Shown: positions 22,886-31,232 of the stretch, piece after piece
Layout: each line of letters begins with the position of its first letter
Position numbering within the stretch: position 1 is the stretch's first letter
Source: Pseudomonas triticicola
GTDB taxonomy: Bacteria; Pseudomonadota; Gammaproteobacteria; Pseudomonadales; Pseudomonadaceae
Reading direction: 5' to 3'
Assembly (NCBI RefSeq): GCF_019145375.1
Contig: NZ_JAHSTX010000001.1
Span: 3,447,001-3,511,000, forward strand
Length of the DNA stretch: 64,000 bases
Notes under the pieces: generated by a model
The model's input: the letters and a program-made list of their open reading frames with translations, nothing else
What the model was told of the DNA's origin: nothing
Databases searched by the model: none
Program-made: the position numbers and the translations under genes

Positions 22886-23890
22886 ATGCCGATCCGTCAT
22901 TGCATCGTCCACCTGATCGACAAAAAACCCGACGGCACGCCCGCAGTTCTGCACGCCCGTGACTCTGAACTGGCCGAGTCCGCAGCCATCGAAAACATGC
23001 TCGCCGACCTCAACGAAAGCTACAACGCCAAACAGGGCAAAGCCTGGGGCCTGTTCCATCCGGAATCCGGCGCATTCCCGTTCAGCGGCTGGTTGAAGGA
23101 GTACATGGACGGCGGCCGTGACTTCACTGCATTCAGCAAAGTGGCGGTCGAGCATCTGCAGAAGCTGATGGAAGAATCCAACCTGTCGGTGGGCGGCCAC
23201 GTGCTGTTCGCCCACTATCAGCAAGGGATGACCGACTACCTGGCAATCGCCCTGCTGCACCACAGCGAAGGCGTGGCGGTGACCGATGAGCTCGACGTGA
23301 CGCCTTCGCGCCATCTCGACCTTGGCCAGTTGCATCTGGCAGCGCGGATCAACGTTTCCGAGTGGCAGAACAACAAGCAGTCCAAACAGTACATTTCGTT
23401 CATCAAGGGCAAGAATGGCAAGAAGGTCTCGGAATATTTCCGCGACTTCATCGGCTGCCAGGAAGGCGTCGACGGCCCCGGCGAGACCCGCACCCTGCTC
23501 AAAGCCTTCAGTGACTTTGTCGAGAGCGAAGACCTGCCGGAAGACTCGGCCCGCGAGAAAACCAAGACTCTGGTCGACTATGCCAGCAGCCAGGCCAAGC
23601 TCGGCGAACCGATGGGCCTTGAGGAGCTGTCGGAGCTGATCGACGAAGAACGTCCGAAGGCCTTCTACGACCACATCCGCAACAAGGACTACGGCCTCTC
23701 GCCAGAGATCCCGGCAGACAAGCGCACCCTCAATCAATTCCGTCGTTTCACCGGCCGCGCCGAAGGCCTGTCGATCAGCTTCGAAGCGCACCTGCTGGGT
23801 TCGAAGATCGAGTACGACGAAGAGAACGGCACCCTGATCATCAAAGGCCTGCCGACTTCGCTGACCGATCAGTTGAAGCGGCGTAACTGA
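22886..23890 (+). CDS. ndpA: Nucleoid-associated protein NdpA/YejK
   Basis: YejK/NdpA-type proteins associate with the bacterial nucleoid; the molecular role is poorly defined. The 334-residue product begins [17 protein letters not shown] and contains typical blocks [33 protein letters not shown] and [23 protein letters not shown]. Full length matches the family. The stop overlaps the start of the following glutaredoxin gene by one base. Confidence 0.94.
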   Translation: MPIRHCIVHLIDKKPDGTPAVLHARDSELAESAAIENMLADLNESYNAKQGKAWGLFHPESGAFPFSGWLKEYMDGGRDFTAFSKVAVEHLQKLMEESNLSVGGHVLFAHYQQGMTDYLAIALLHHSEGVAVTDELDVTPSRHLDLGQLHLAARINVSEWQNNKQSKQYISFIKGKNGKKVSEYFRDFIGCQEGVDGPGETRTLLKAFSDFVESEDLPEDSAREKTKTLVDYASSQAKLGEPMGLEELSELIDEERPKAFYDHIRNKDYGLSPEIPADKRTLNQFRRFTGRAEGLSISFEAHLLGSKIEYDEENGTLIIKGLPTSLTDQLKRRN

Positions 23891-24240
23891 TGCTCGGCAA
23901 TGTGCTGAAAAAAGTCGCCCTGGTATTGCTGGTGGTCGTGGTCTATCAGAACTGGGGCAAGATCGAGCGGGTGTTCATTCCCGCGCAAATGGTCTCGCCG
24001 CAGACCCGGGCGCAAGCCAATGTCGTGCTCTATGCCACCGACTGGTGCGGCTACTGCAAACAGACCAAACGCTTTCTCGACAGCAAGGGCATACCGTTCA
24101 AGGAGTTCGACATCGAGAAGGATGCCGATGCGCGCAAGGCGTATGAGGCACTGGGTGGGCGCGGGATTCCGCTGATCGATGTGAACGGCACGTTGATTCG
24201 CGGATTTGATCCAGACGAAATCCTCGCTGCCCTGAAATAG
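23890..24240 (+). CDS. Membrane-anchored glutaredoxin family protein
   Basis: The 116-residue product has an N-terminal hydrophobic anchor (about 5-20, VLKKVALVLLVVVVYQNWG) and a thioredoxin-fold glutaredoxin domain with redox motif ATDWCGYCKQTK, the cis-proline region GGRGIPLIDVNG and a terminal GFDPDEI helix. It probably acts as a dithiol-disulfide exchanger facing the periplasm, but orientation is inferred only. The start overlaps the ndpA stop, so the two are likely co-translated. Confidence 0.9.
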   Translation: MLGNVLKKVALVLLVVVVYQNWGKIERVFIPAQMVSPQTRAQANVVLYATDWCGYCKQTKRFLDSKGIPFKEFDIEKDADARKAYEALGGRGIPLIDVNGTLIRGFDPDEILAALK

Positions 24241-24244
24241 TCCA

Positions 24245-24335
24245 CTGTGGGAGCGAGCCTGCTCGCGAATGCGGCGGATCAGTCAACTTTTCAGCGACTG
24301 ACACAGCGCTTTCGCGAGCAGGCTCGCTCCCACAG
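24245..24335. repeat. REPIN, copy 4
   Basis: CTGTGGGAGCGAGCCTGCTC faces the inverse ending GCTCGCTCCCACAGG; the spacer includes GATCAGTCAAC and CGACTGACAC. It lies between the convergent glutaredoxin and GST genes. Confidence 0.92.
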
Positions 24336-24357
24336 GTTTAGCTGGCGATTCCAGCGA

Positions 24358-25293
24358 TCAGTGTGCTTCGATGCGGAACCCAAAGCGCGGGAAGTGCACA
24401 TGCACCACGCCGCCACGTTCGTCTTCACGGCGAATGATCAGCTCTTCACTGCCAGCAAACAGCAGCTCGCCCACCACCGGATCAACGCCGTAATCGATAG
24501 CGGCAATCGCCACTTGCTGGCCGGCCTTGAAGCCGTTCGGATCAACGAACCGCTCATCCGGCAATGCCGCTGGCGTCGCGTTACGCGCGACCTCCAATGC
24601 CTCGGCAGAGGACATCTCGCTCGCTGCGCCATGACCGAACCCCAGCACCCGACCCAGCCACGCCGCGACTGCCGGATATTCATCCACCAGCGGCGCCGTC
24701 ACGTGCGTCGCCTTGAGGAACCACAGCGGATGCGCCAGGGCGAAGTCGGCAATCGATGGCTCGCCGAAGAGGAAGTCGCCCTGCTCGCGCTGCAACTGCT
24801 GCTCAAGTCGCGCCATGATCGTCGGCCACTGATGTTTGGCCTGCTCGGCGGACAGACGCGTGGCGCTGCCACCGCTGAACAACCCGGCGCGGTCGGCCAG
24901 AAATGCCTTGATCGCTTCCGGCGGCAATTTGCCGAAACGCACCGCCACCGATTCCGGCTGGAACACCAGGCTCACAGCGTGCTGGAACACCACCGAATCG
25001 GCCCACGCCGCAAAACTGGCGCTGGTCATTTCCTGACCCTCGGGGAAGAACGCCGGCAGGGCTTTTTCCTGTTCCAGGCGTCGAGCGATCAGTGCGGTGT
25101 CGCAATAGATGTCAGCACCGATCTGCAACACTGGAGTCTTGCGGTAGCCACCGGTCAATGCCGTCAGATCCGGCTTTGGCATCACCGGGGAAATATGCAC
25201 CGAACGCCAGGACAGGCCTTTGAAGCCCAGCAGCAGGCGGGCCTTCTCGGCGAATGGAGAGGTCGGGTAATGGTGCAGAATCAACTCGGACAT
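24358..25293 (-). CDS. Glutathione S-transferase family protein
   Basis: The 311-residue product begins MSELILHHYPTSPFAEKARLLL, the thioredoxin-like GST N-domain with a Ser-Pro-Phe motif at the usual catalytic position, and GGYRKTPVLQIGADIYCDTALI, which carries the cis-proline and glutathione-binding Asp. A helical GST C-domain follows (about 85-210), then an extra C-terminal beta-rich segment of about 90 residues (GQQVAIAAIDYGVDPVVGEL) that many GSTs lack. The substrate cannot be predicted. Confidence 0.88.
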   Translation of the reverse strand: MSELILHHYPTSPFAEKARLLLGFKGLSWRSVHISPVMPKPDLTALTGGYRKTPVLQIGADIYCDTALIARRLEQEKALPAFFPEGQEMTSASFAAWADSVVFQHAVSLVFQPESVAVRFGKLPPEAIKAFLADRAGLFSGGSATRLSAEQAKHQWPTIMARLEQQLQREQGDFLFGEPSIADFALAHPLWFLKATHVTAPLVDEYPAVAAWLGRVLGFGHGAASEMSSAEALEVARNATPAALPDERFVDPNGFKAGQQVAIAAIDYGVDPVVGELLFAGSEELIIRREDERGGVVHVHFPRFGFRIEAH

Positions 25294-25377
25294 GCTCGGC
25301 TCCGCCGCTCAGATAGTGAGCTGGCAGCTTAGCGTGCATTTTCTTAGCAGCCTACAGATCTGCCTGATGGGAACCAA

Positions 25378-25680
25378 TCAGTCAGATTGATAAGACGCCA
25401 CCAGGCATTCCTTGGCGCTCTTGCGCAGCTTCTTGATCAGCCGTTCCTGACGCAGAGCATCGCTTTTGTCGCGGCACAGTTCGGTGTAGACCAGCGCCAT
25501 CGCCGGGCTGGAGAGAAAGAACCGCGCGCCCTTGCCGCTCTGGTGCTTGGCAAAACGACGTACCGGGTCGTCGCTGATTCCGCAGTACAACGAGCCATTG
25601 GCGGCACGCACGAGGTAGACGAACCAGGATTTGCTCACTGGCTCGGCAGCATCGACGGATTGTTCGCTAAGACTGGTCAC
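25378..25680 (-). CDS. GIY-YIG nuclease superfamily protein
   Basis: The 100-residue product has a short variable N-terminus, then [31 protein letters not shown], the GIY-YIG core in its YhbQ-like form, ending near [16 protein letters not shown]. Small stand-alone proteins of this type act on DNA or are uncharacterised. The GTG start at 25680 has weak ribosome-binding support, so the first 15-18 residues are uncertain. Confidence 0.88.
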   Translation of the reverse strand: MTSLSEQSVDAAEPVSKSWFVYLVRAANGSLYCGISDDPVRRFAKHQSGKGARFFLSSPAMALVYTELCRDKSDALRQERLIKKLRKSAKECLVASYQSD

Positions 25681-25720
25681 TTCGGGATCTGAACGTGTAG
25701 GAAAACAGGCGGCGATCTTA

Positions 25721-26191
25721 TCAGCGCCCGGCCTGAAATGCCTTTAGTCCCTTGCGCGCCTGGGCGCGGACGGCGTTGCGCACGAGCGGCGTCCAGCCCA
25801 GCAGCAGGCCTTTGAAACCGAGCGCCTGGCGCGACCAGCGCCACAGATCGAAGTGGTCATGGTGCTCACAGATCTTGCCGTCACGGAACACGAAGCGCGC
25901 CTGAATATCGTTGATGACGATGTTGCCGGTCTGGCTGAACAGGTAGGTCGCGACCCAGTGTGCGCCGCCGCTGCGTTCGTCGGCGCGGACGTTGTCGAAG
26001 GTCAGGGAGAAATCCTTGGCGCGGGTAGTCAGCATGCGCCACATGTCGCCGGCATCGCGCCCGCGCAGTTCACCGAAGGCCGGATCGCTGAAGACCACGT
26101 CATCGGTGTAGCAGGCGGCCATGGCCTCGGCGTCAAGGCGCTGAAAGGCTTGGTAGAAGCGGGTGATCAGGGCGCTGTGGGCTTCGCTCAA
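25721..26191 (-). CDS. NTF2-like (SnoaL-type) nuclear transport factor 2 family protein
   Basis: The 156-residue product has the SnoaL/NTF2 fold signature: an N-terminal helix ([24 protein letters not shown]), then [18 protein letters not shown] and a strand region [31 protein letters not shown]. Such proteins bind small ligands or act as isomerases; the ligand here is unknown. I chose a TTG at 26191 because GGAG lies six bases before it and it matches the usual N-terminus. An upstream frame start at 26269 would add a poorly fitting leader. Confidence 0.85.
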   Translation of the reverse strand: MSEAHSALITRFYQAFQRLDAEAMAACYTDDVVFSDPAFGELRGRDAGDMWRMLTTRAKDFSLTFDNVRADERSGGAHWVATYLFSQTGNIVINDIQARFVFRDGKICEHHDHFDLWRWSRQALGFKGLLLGWTPLVRNAVRAQARKGLKAFQAGR

Positions 26192-26273
26192 GGCAATCTC
26201 CAAAGAAAGATATACAGATTGCCAGCACCATAATCTGCCGCGCGCAGAAACACTATCCGCATTACGCAAAACC

Positions 26274-26364
26274 CTGGTGGGAGCGAGCCTGCTCGCGAAG
26301 ACAATTCAACATTCAACATCCATGTTGAACGAAACACCGCTTTCGCGAGCAGGCTCGCTTCCAC
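26274..26364. repeat. REPIN, copy 5 (slightly degenerate)
   Basis: The left arm begins CTGGTGGGAGCGAGCC and the right arm reads GCTCGCTTCCACA, each with one change from the consensus. The spacer (AACATTCAACATCC) is unlike the other copies. It lies between the NTF2-like gene and the transporter. Confidence 0.85.
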
Positions 26365-26381
26365 ATTTGCAGCCAGTGCAT

Positions 26382-27686
26382 TCAGAGCTTTTCGCTTTGT
26401 ACCTGCACATACAGCGCCCGCCCTGCGCCCAGCCCGGCGAGGATTGCACCGGCGCCGATAATGCCGAAAATCCAGCCCAGCGCATTCCAGCCGCCGGTCC
26501 AGTCATGCACCACGCCCACGGCAAACGGCCCCATGGACGCCAGAGTGTAGCCAAAACCCTGCGACATGCTCGACAGGTTCGCCGCGACATGGGAATCGCG
26601 CGAGCGCAGTACGATCAGGGTCAGGGCCAGACTGAACGTGCCGCCCTGCCCCAGGCCGAGCAGAATCGCCCAGCCCCACAGACCTTCGATCGGTGCGTAC
26701 AGGCAGCCGAACAGGCCGGCCAGGGTCAGCGCCATCACCACGACGATCGCCAGACGCTGATCCTTGCCACGGGTCGCCAGCCACGGCGCGGCCAGCGAAC
26801 TGGCCAGCTGAATGATCACCGAACCGGACAGCACCAATCCGGCCTGAGTCGGTGTCAGCCCGCGCCCGATGAGGATCGACGGCAACCAGCCAAACACGAT
26901 GTAGGCCAGCGACGATTGCAGGCCCATGTACAAGGTCACCTGCCAGGCCAGCGGATCACGCAGCAACCCGCGCACGCGATAGGCGACGTTGTGTGCGCCA
27001 TGTTTGGAGCCGACTTGTGGCAGCCAGAAAACCGCCGCCACCAATGCCGGAATCACCCAGAAGCCCAGGCCCATCGCCCAGCTGTTTCCAAAGTGTTCAC
27101 TCAGCGGCACGGTCGAACCCGCCGCCATCGCTGCGCCCAGGCACAGGGCCATGGTGTAGACGCCAGTCATGGTCCCGGCGTGTTTGGCGAAGTCGCGTTT
27201 GACGATGCCTGGCAGCAGCACGCCGACGATGCCGATGCTGGCGCCGCCAAGGACGCTGCCGGCGAACAGCCCGATCTCGCCGAAATTGCTGCGCAGGATG
27301 ATACCGCCGGCCAGTGTCAGCAGAATCCCCAACACCACCCGCTCAGCACCAAACCGCCGCGCCAGAATCGGCGCCAGCGGTGCGAACAAGCCCAGGCACA
27401 GCACCGGCAACGTGGTCAGTAATCCCGCCTGCGCCGCAGACAGCCCGAGGCTTCTGGAGACCTCGCTAAGCAATGGCGCCATGCTCGACAACGCCGGGCG
27501 CAGGTTCAGCGCCACCAGAATCAACCCGAGCAGCAGCAACCATGGACGTTTCACCAACGGATGGCTTTGCTGGACCTGCTCGTCATCAGCCTCGGCATCG
27601 ATCAGCAGCTCTTCAAGTTCGGGGGTGCGTTTCGACGCTGTGGATAACTCACTGCGGGACATGGTCTTCTCGGTTTCAAGGTTCAT
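26382..27686 (-). CDS. MFS transporter, CynX/NimT family
   Basis: The 434-residue product has a soluble N-terminal tail of about 45 residues, then twelve predicted membrane helices starting with WLLLLGLILVALNLRPALSSMAPLLSEV, the CynX-type hallmark. Further motifs are VLGILLTLAGGIILRSNF and a conserved GQGGTFSLALTLIVLRSRD late in the protein. CynX-like carriers move small anions or nitroaromatics; the substrate is unknown. The start overlaps the end of the upstream FCD regulator by 11 bases, suggesting one transcript. An in-frame ATG at 27662 behind GAGAAG is an alternative start. Confidence 0.9.
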   Translation of the reverse strand: MNLETEKTMSRSELSTASKRTPELEELLIDAEADDEQVQQSHPLVKRPWLLLLGLILVALNLRPALSSMAPLLSEVSRSLGLSAAQAGLLTTLPVLCLGLFAPLAPILARRFGAERVVLGILLTLAGGIILRSNFGEIGLFAGSVLGGASIGIVGVLLPGIVKRDFAKHAGTMTGVYTMALCLGAAMAAGSTVPLSEHFGNSWAMGLGFWVIPALVAAVFWLPQVGSKHGAHNVAYRVRGLLRDPLAWQVTLYMGLQSSLAYIVFGWLPSILIGRGLTPTQAGLVLSGSVIIQLASSLAAPWLATRGKDQRLAIVVVMALTLAGLFGCLYAPIEGLWGWAILLGLGQGGTFSLALTLIVLRSRDSHVAANLSSMSQGFGYTLASMGPFAVGVVHDWTGGWNALGWIFGIIGAGAILAGLGAGRALYVQVQSEKL

Positions 27687-28335
27687 TGATCAACTGCCTC
27701 GACAAGGCTTTGGCCCGTTCCGGGTCGCGTTGCTCGACCGCATCGAGCAGGTCGATGTGCAGGTCGAACACTTCCTGGCGGCGCGGGGAGATATTCAGGG
27801 TCTGGCGCAATTGCGCGCCGACAATGCTGGAGAAATAGCGATACAACTCGCTGAGGGTCGGGTTGTGCGCGGCGTCGACCAGTCGGCGATGGAACACCAG
27901 ATCGCAGGCGATATAGGTGTCGAGATCGCCGTGGTAATGGCTGCCGCTGGTGCCGAGCGCTTCACGCAGCGCCGCCAGATCCTCATCGGTACGACGCAAC
28001 GCCGCCAGGCCGATGGCCTCGACTTCAAGGATGTGCCGGGTCTCCCGGGCCTGCTCCAGCGAACAACGCGATAGCGCTTTAAGTGTGTCGAGCGGGTCGA
28101 CCAGCGCACGAAGATAACTGCCGTCGCCCTGGCGAATTTCGATCAATCCCGAGAACGCCAGAACACGCATCGCCTCACGCACTGTGTTGCGGCTGATGCC
28201 CAGCTCGGCGCACAGCTCAGGCTCGGTCGGCAGACGCTCGCCGACCTGCCACGCACCGCTGTTGATGCACTGACGCAGTTGATCCAAAGCCTGATCGACC
28301 AGGGATCGCTTGATCAAAGGGGAAATTTCGGACAT
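27676..28335 (-). CDS. GntR-family transcriptional regulator with FCD domain
   Basis: The 219-residue product has an N-terminal winged helix-turn-helix (about 8-75, GERLPTEPELCAELGISRNTVREAMRVLAFSGLI) and a C-terminal FadR-type FCD ligand-binding domain (RHILEVEAIGLAALR, DLVFHRRLVDAAHN, HIDLLDAVEQRD) with the metal-binding Asp/His pattern. It overlaps the MFS transporter and very likely controls it. The ATG at 28335 follows AAGG at good spacing; an upstream TTG is in frame. A palindrome just upstream is a candidate autoregulatory operator. Confidence 0.93.
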   Translation of the reverse strand: MSEISPLIKRSLVDQALDQLRQCINSGAWQVGERLPTEPELCAELGISRNTVREAMRVLAFSGLIEIRQGDGSYLRALVDPLDTLKALSRCSLEQARETRHILEVEAIGLAALRRTDEDLAALREALGTSGSHYHGDLDTYIACDLVFHRRLVDAAHNPTLSELYRYFSSIVGAQLRQTLNISPRRQEVFDLHIDLLDAVEQRDPERAKALSRQLINEP

Positions 28336-28347
28336 GAGCTTCGCCTT

Positions 28348-28368
28348 TTCATCCAATCATAGGATGAA
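28348..28368. promoter_or_regulatory. Candidate operator for the FCD regulator
   Basis: TTCATCC and GGATGAA are perfect 7-bp inverted arms around AATCATA. The site lies 13 bases upstream of the regulator start, a common place for FCD-family autoregulation. No binding data; inferred from symmetry and position. Confidence 0.55.
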
Positions 28369-28455
28369 TTTTCCGACATGTTAGTCAGACCCATGTAGGA
28401 CGGCAACCACCTAGGGTCAATCGGAGACACATGGAGCGGCATTTTCGATTAGTCA

Positions 28456-28478
28456 AAATTACCCTTTAAGGGTAATTT
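28456..28478. promoter_or_regulatory. Candidate MqsA operator upstream of mqsR
   Basis: A perfect palindrome AAATTACCC-TTTAA-GGGTAATTT lies 24 bases before mqsR. Its core ACCCT-TTA-AGGGT parallels the E. coli MqsA site, AACCT-N3-AGGTT. The antitoxin of such pairs represses its own promoter, so this is the expected operator. Confidence 0.75.
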
Positions 28479-28501
28479 CAGGGACAGGGTTTTGGCTTCT
28501 T

Positions 28502-28813
28502 ATGGAAAAGAACACACCCCATTACGACTTGGCGGTGATCAAGTCTGAAGTGAGGCGACTGGGTCAAAATGCTTTCACCAAAACTTCAGTAAGGTCAGCT
28601 GAGAAGCTCGGCTTCAATGTCAGCGAAATGCAGGAAATTGTTTTCGAGCTACAAACCAGGATGTTGTACAAATCGATGACTACTTATGAGGATCATCGAA
28701 TCTGGCAAGACGTGTATCACATCAATTCACGAGATCAGGAGATTTACATCAAGGTGACATACCGCCCCGGCGGCAGCCCACCGGTGATCTCCTTCAAGGA
28801 GAACAACCCATGA
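28502..28813 (+). CDS. mqsR: MqsR-family mRNA interferase toxin
   Basis: MqsR is a RelE-fold ribonuclease that in E. coli cleaves mRNA mainly at GCU sites. The 103-residue product begins MEKNTPHYDLAVIKSEV and contains the family block YKSMTTYEDHRIWQDVY and a terminal VISFKENN. Length is close to the 98 residues of E. coli MqsR. Its stop codon overlaps the start of mqsA (ATGA), so the toxin gene comes first, as in the known mqsRA system. Confidence 0.93.
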   Translation: MEKNTPHYDLAVIKSEVRRLGQNAFTKTSVRSAEKLGFNVSEMQEIVFELQTRMLYKSMTTYEDHRIWQDVYHINSRDQEIYIKVTYRPGGSPPVISFKENNP

Positions 28814-29298
28814 AAACCCAGCAATGTGTCAGCTGCGGTGCACGTGAGGGAATGAGGCATTTTCAGGGACGCGGCGAAACCCTGAAAATCAAAGGCATGG
28901 AGCGGCGTGTGGATGATCTTTCTGGCTGGGAGTGCCAGGACTGCGGTGAGGTCGAATGGGACGCCGATACCGATAGCGCGGAACGTTATTGCGACGCAGG
29001 TGATGAGTTGGTCATCGCTGCCAGGAAAATGATCGGCGACGAGATGAAGCGGATTCGCCGCAAATTGCATCTGACGCAAAAAGAGACGGTGCAACTGCTA
29101 TCTGGGGGTGGGCATAACGCATTCTCTCGCTACGAGCGCGGCGAAATCTTGCCGCCCAAGGCACTCATACTGCTGATGCGTTTATTGGATCGTTACCCAT
29201 ATTTGCTAACCGATGCAAAGACTCTCGGCGAAGGTGCAGATTTGAGAGGTTTCGAGCACATCGTCCACAAAGAACATGAATCCCTTTCGGTTTCCTGA
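28810..29298 (+). CDS. mqsA: MqsA-family antitoxin
   Basis: MqsA neutralises MqsR and represses the operon. The 162-residue product has an N-terminal zinc domain with two CxxC pairs (CVSCG, CQDCG), then a C-terminal Xre-type helix-turn-helix (KLHLTQKETVQLLSGGGHNAFSRYERGEILP) almost identical in pattern to E. coli MqsA. It is about 30 residues longer than the E. coli protein, with an extra tail (EGADLRGFEHIVHKEHE). It is translationally coupled to mqsR. Confidence 0.93.
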   Translation: MKTQQCVSCGAREGMRHFQGRGETLKIKGMERRVDDLSGWECQDCGEVEWDADTDSAERYCDAGDELVIAARKMIGDEMKRIRRKLHLTQKETVQLLSGGGHNAFSRYERGEILPPKALILLMRLLDRYPYLLTDAKTLGEGADLRGFEHIVHKEHESLSVS

Positions 29299-29303
29299 CC
29301 CCG

Positions 29304-29331
29304 AAAAAACAACCCGGCACATGGCCGGGTT
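29304..29331 (-). terminator. Terminator of the aap operon
   Basis: On the minus strand AACCCGGC and GCCGGGTT form an 8-bp stem followed by GTTTTTT. It lies just after aapP and immediately beyond the convergent mqsA stop. Confidence 0.8.
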
Positions 29332-29349
29332 GGTTTCACTCATCAACCA

Positions 29350-30114
29350 TCAATGCAAAATCTGACTCAAGAACAACTTCGTCCGATCATTCTGCGGATT
29401 GTCGAAGAAATCGTTCGGCGCCGCCTGTTCAACGATTTCGCCCTTGTCCATGAAGATCACGCGGTTGGCCACGGTGCGGGCGAAGCCCATTTCGTGGGTT
29501 ACGCAAAGCATGGTCATACCGTCTTCGGCCAGACCGATCATGGTGTCGAGAACCTCTTTCACCATTTCCGGATCGAGCGCTGAAGTCGGCTCGTCAAACA
29601 GCATGATTTTCGGCTTCATGCACAAGGCGCGGGCGATCGCCACACGCTGTTGCTGGCCGCCGGACAGTTGCCCCGGGTACTTGTGCGCCTGCTCCGGAAT
29701 GCGTACGCGCTCCAGGTAATGCATGGCAATTTCTTCGGCCTTGCGCTTGGGCATCTTGCGCACCCACATCGGCGCCAGGGTGCAGTTCTGCAGAATGGTC
29801 AGGTGCGGGAACAGGTTGAAGTGCTGGAACACCATGCCGACTTCGCGGCGGATCGCTTCGATCTGCTTGAGGTCGTTGGTCAGTTCCACGCCATCGACAA
29901 CGATGCGGCCCTGCTGGTGTTCTTCCAGACGATTCAGGCAACGGATCGTGGTCGATTTACCGGAACCCGACGGGCCGCACAGGACGATGCGCTCGCCCTG
30001 TTTGACGTTGAGGTTGATGTCCTTGAGTACGTGAAACTGGCCGTACCACTTGTTCACGCCCTGCATCTGGATGATGCCTTCCGGACCCACAGGCTTTTTG
30101 ATTGCTTCGCTCAT
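29350..30114 (-). CDS. aapP: General L-amino acid ABC transporter, ATP-binding protein
   Basis: AapP powers uptake of polar and other L-amino acids. The 254-residue ATPase has Walker [10 protein letters not shown] (about 47-55), Q-loop [11 protein letters not shown], signature LSGGQQQR, Walker [13 protein letters not shown] and the switch His in CVTHEMG. It ends the aapJ-aapQ-aapM-aapP series and is followed by a terminator. Confidence 0.95.
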   Translation of the reverse strand: MSEAIKKPVGPEGIIQMQGVNKWYGQFHVLKDINLNVKQGERIVLCGPSGSGKSTTIRCLNRLEEHQQGRIVVDGVELTNDLKQIEAIRREVGMVFQHFNLFPHLTILQNCTLAPMWVRKMPKRKAEEIAMHYLERVRIPEQAHKYPGQLSGGQQQRVAIARALCMKPKIMLFDEPTSALDPEMVKEVLDTMIGLAEDGMTMLCVTHEMGFARTVANRVIFMDKGEIVEQAAPNDFFDNPQNDRTKLFLSQILH

Positions 30115-30127
30115 TTACAGAGAACTC

Positions 30128-31222
30128 CTAACGCTTGTGGCCAGTGTCGAGCTTGCGTTCCAGATGCATGGAATAGCGCGACATACCAAAACAGAAAATC
30201 CAGAACACGAGGGCGGCGAACACGTAGCCTTCGGTGGCCATGCCCAGCCATTTCGGGTCGGCGGCGGCTTGCTTGACGCTGTTGAGCAGGTCAAAGAGGC
30301 CGATGATGATCACCAGGCTGGTGTCCTTGAACAGCGCAATGAACGTGTTGACGATGCCCGGAATCACCAGCTTCAGCGCTTGCGGCAGAATCACCAGGCC
30401 CATCGAACGCCAGTAACCGAGGCCCATCGCCGCAGCCGCTTCGTACTGCCCTTTGGGAATCGCCTGCAGACCACCGCGCACCACTTCGGCGACGTAGGCC
30501 GACTGGAACAGGATCACGCCGATCAGCGCCCGCAACAGCTTGTCGAAGTTCATGCCTTCGGGCAGGAACAACGGCAGCATTACCGAGGACATGAACAACA
30601 CCGTGATCAACGGCACGCCGCGCCAGAACTCGATGAAGGTCACGCAGACCACACGAATCGCCGGCATATTGGAACGCCGTCCCAGCGCCAGCACGATGCC
30701 CAGCGGCAATGCTCCGGCGATGCCGACGGTGGCGATCACCAGAGTCAGCATCAGGCCGCCCCACTGGCTGGTCGGCACGGTGGTCAGACCGAAACCGCCG
30801 TGCAACAAGATGAAGGCGATGATCGGGTACAGCACCAGGAAGCTCAGGCCGTACACCGCTTTACGCGGCATGCGCGAGATGAACAGCGGTGCTGCGCCGA
30901 TGACCGCCAGCCACACGGTCAGGTCAACGCGCCAGCGCAGTTCGGTCGGATAGTAGCCGTACATGAACTGGCCGAAACGCTGCTGAATGAACACCCAGCA
31001 GGCGCCTTCCTTGGTGCAGTCGGCGCGCGTGGTGCCGACCCAGTTGGCGTCGACGATCGCCCAACTGAGGATCGGTGGCACGACCAGGTAGATCAGGTAG
31101 AACGCAAACAGCGTCAGCAGGGTGTTGAGCCAGCTGGAGAACATGTTCGCGCGCATCCACGCCACCACGCCGATGCTGCTGTTGGGTGGAGGCATGTCGG
31201 GTTTGAAAGTATGAGTACTCAT
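30128..31222 (-). CDS. aapM: General L-amino acid ABC transporter, permease AapM
   Basis: The 364-residue HisM-type permease has a long N-terminal section with the first helices (LLTLFAFYLIYLVVPPILSW), a cytoplasm-exposed segment including a cysteine-containing stretch typical of AapM, and the permease domain with the EAA loop GLQAIPKGQYEAAAAMGLG. It forms the translocation channel with AapQ. Spacing to aapQ and aapP is about ten bases on each side, so the genes are co-transcribed. Confidence 0.94.
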   Translation of the reverse strand: MSTHTFKPDMPPPNSSIGVVAWMRANMFSSWLNTLLTLFAFYLIYLVVPPILSWAIVDANWVGTTRADCTKEGACWVFIQQRFGQFMYGYYPTELRWRVDLTVWLAVIGAAPLFISRMPRKAVYGLSFLVLYPIIAFILLHGGFGLTTVPTSQWGGLMLTLVIATVGIAGALPLGIVLALGRRSNMPAIRVVCVTFIEFWRGVPLITVLFMSSVMLPLFLPEGMNFDKLLRALIGVILFQSAYVAEVVRGGLQAIPKGQYEAAAAMGLGYWRSMGLVILPQALKLVIPGIVNTFIALFKDTSLVIIIGLFDLLNSVKQAAADPKWLGMATEGYVFAALVFWIFCFGMSRYSMHLERKLDTGHKR

Positions 31223-31232
31223 GCGCTTTTCC

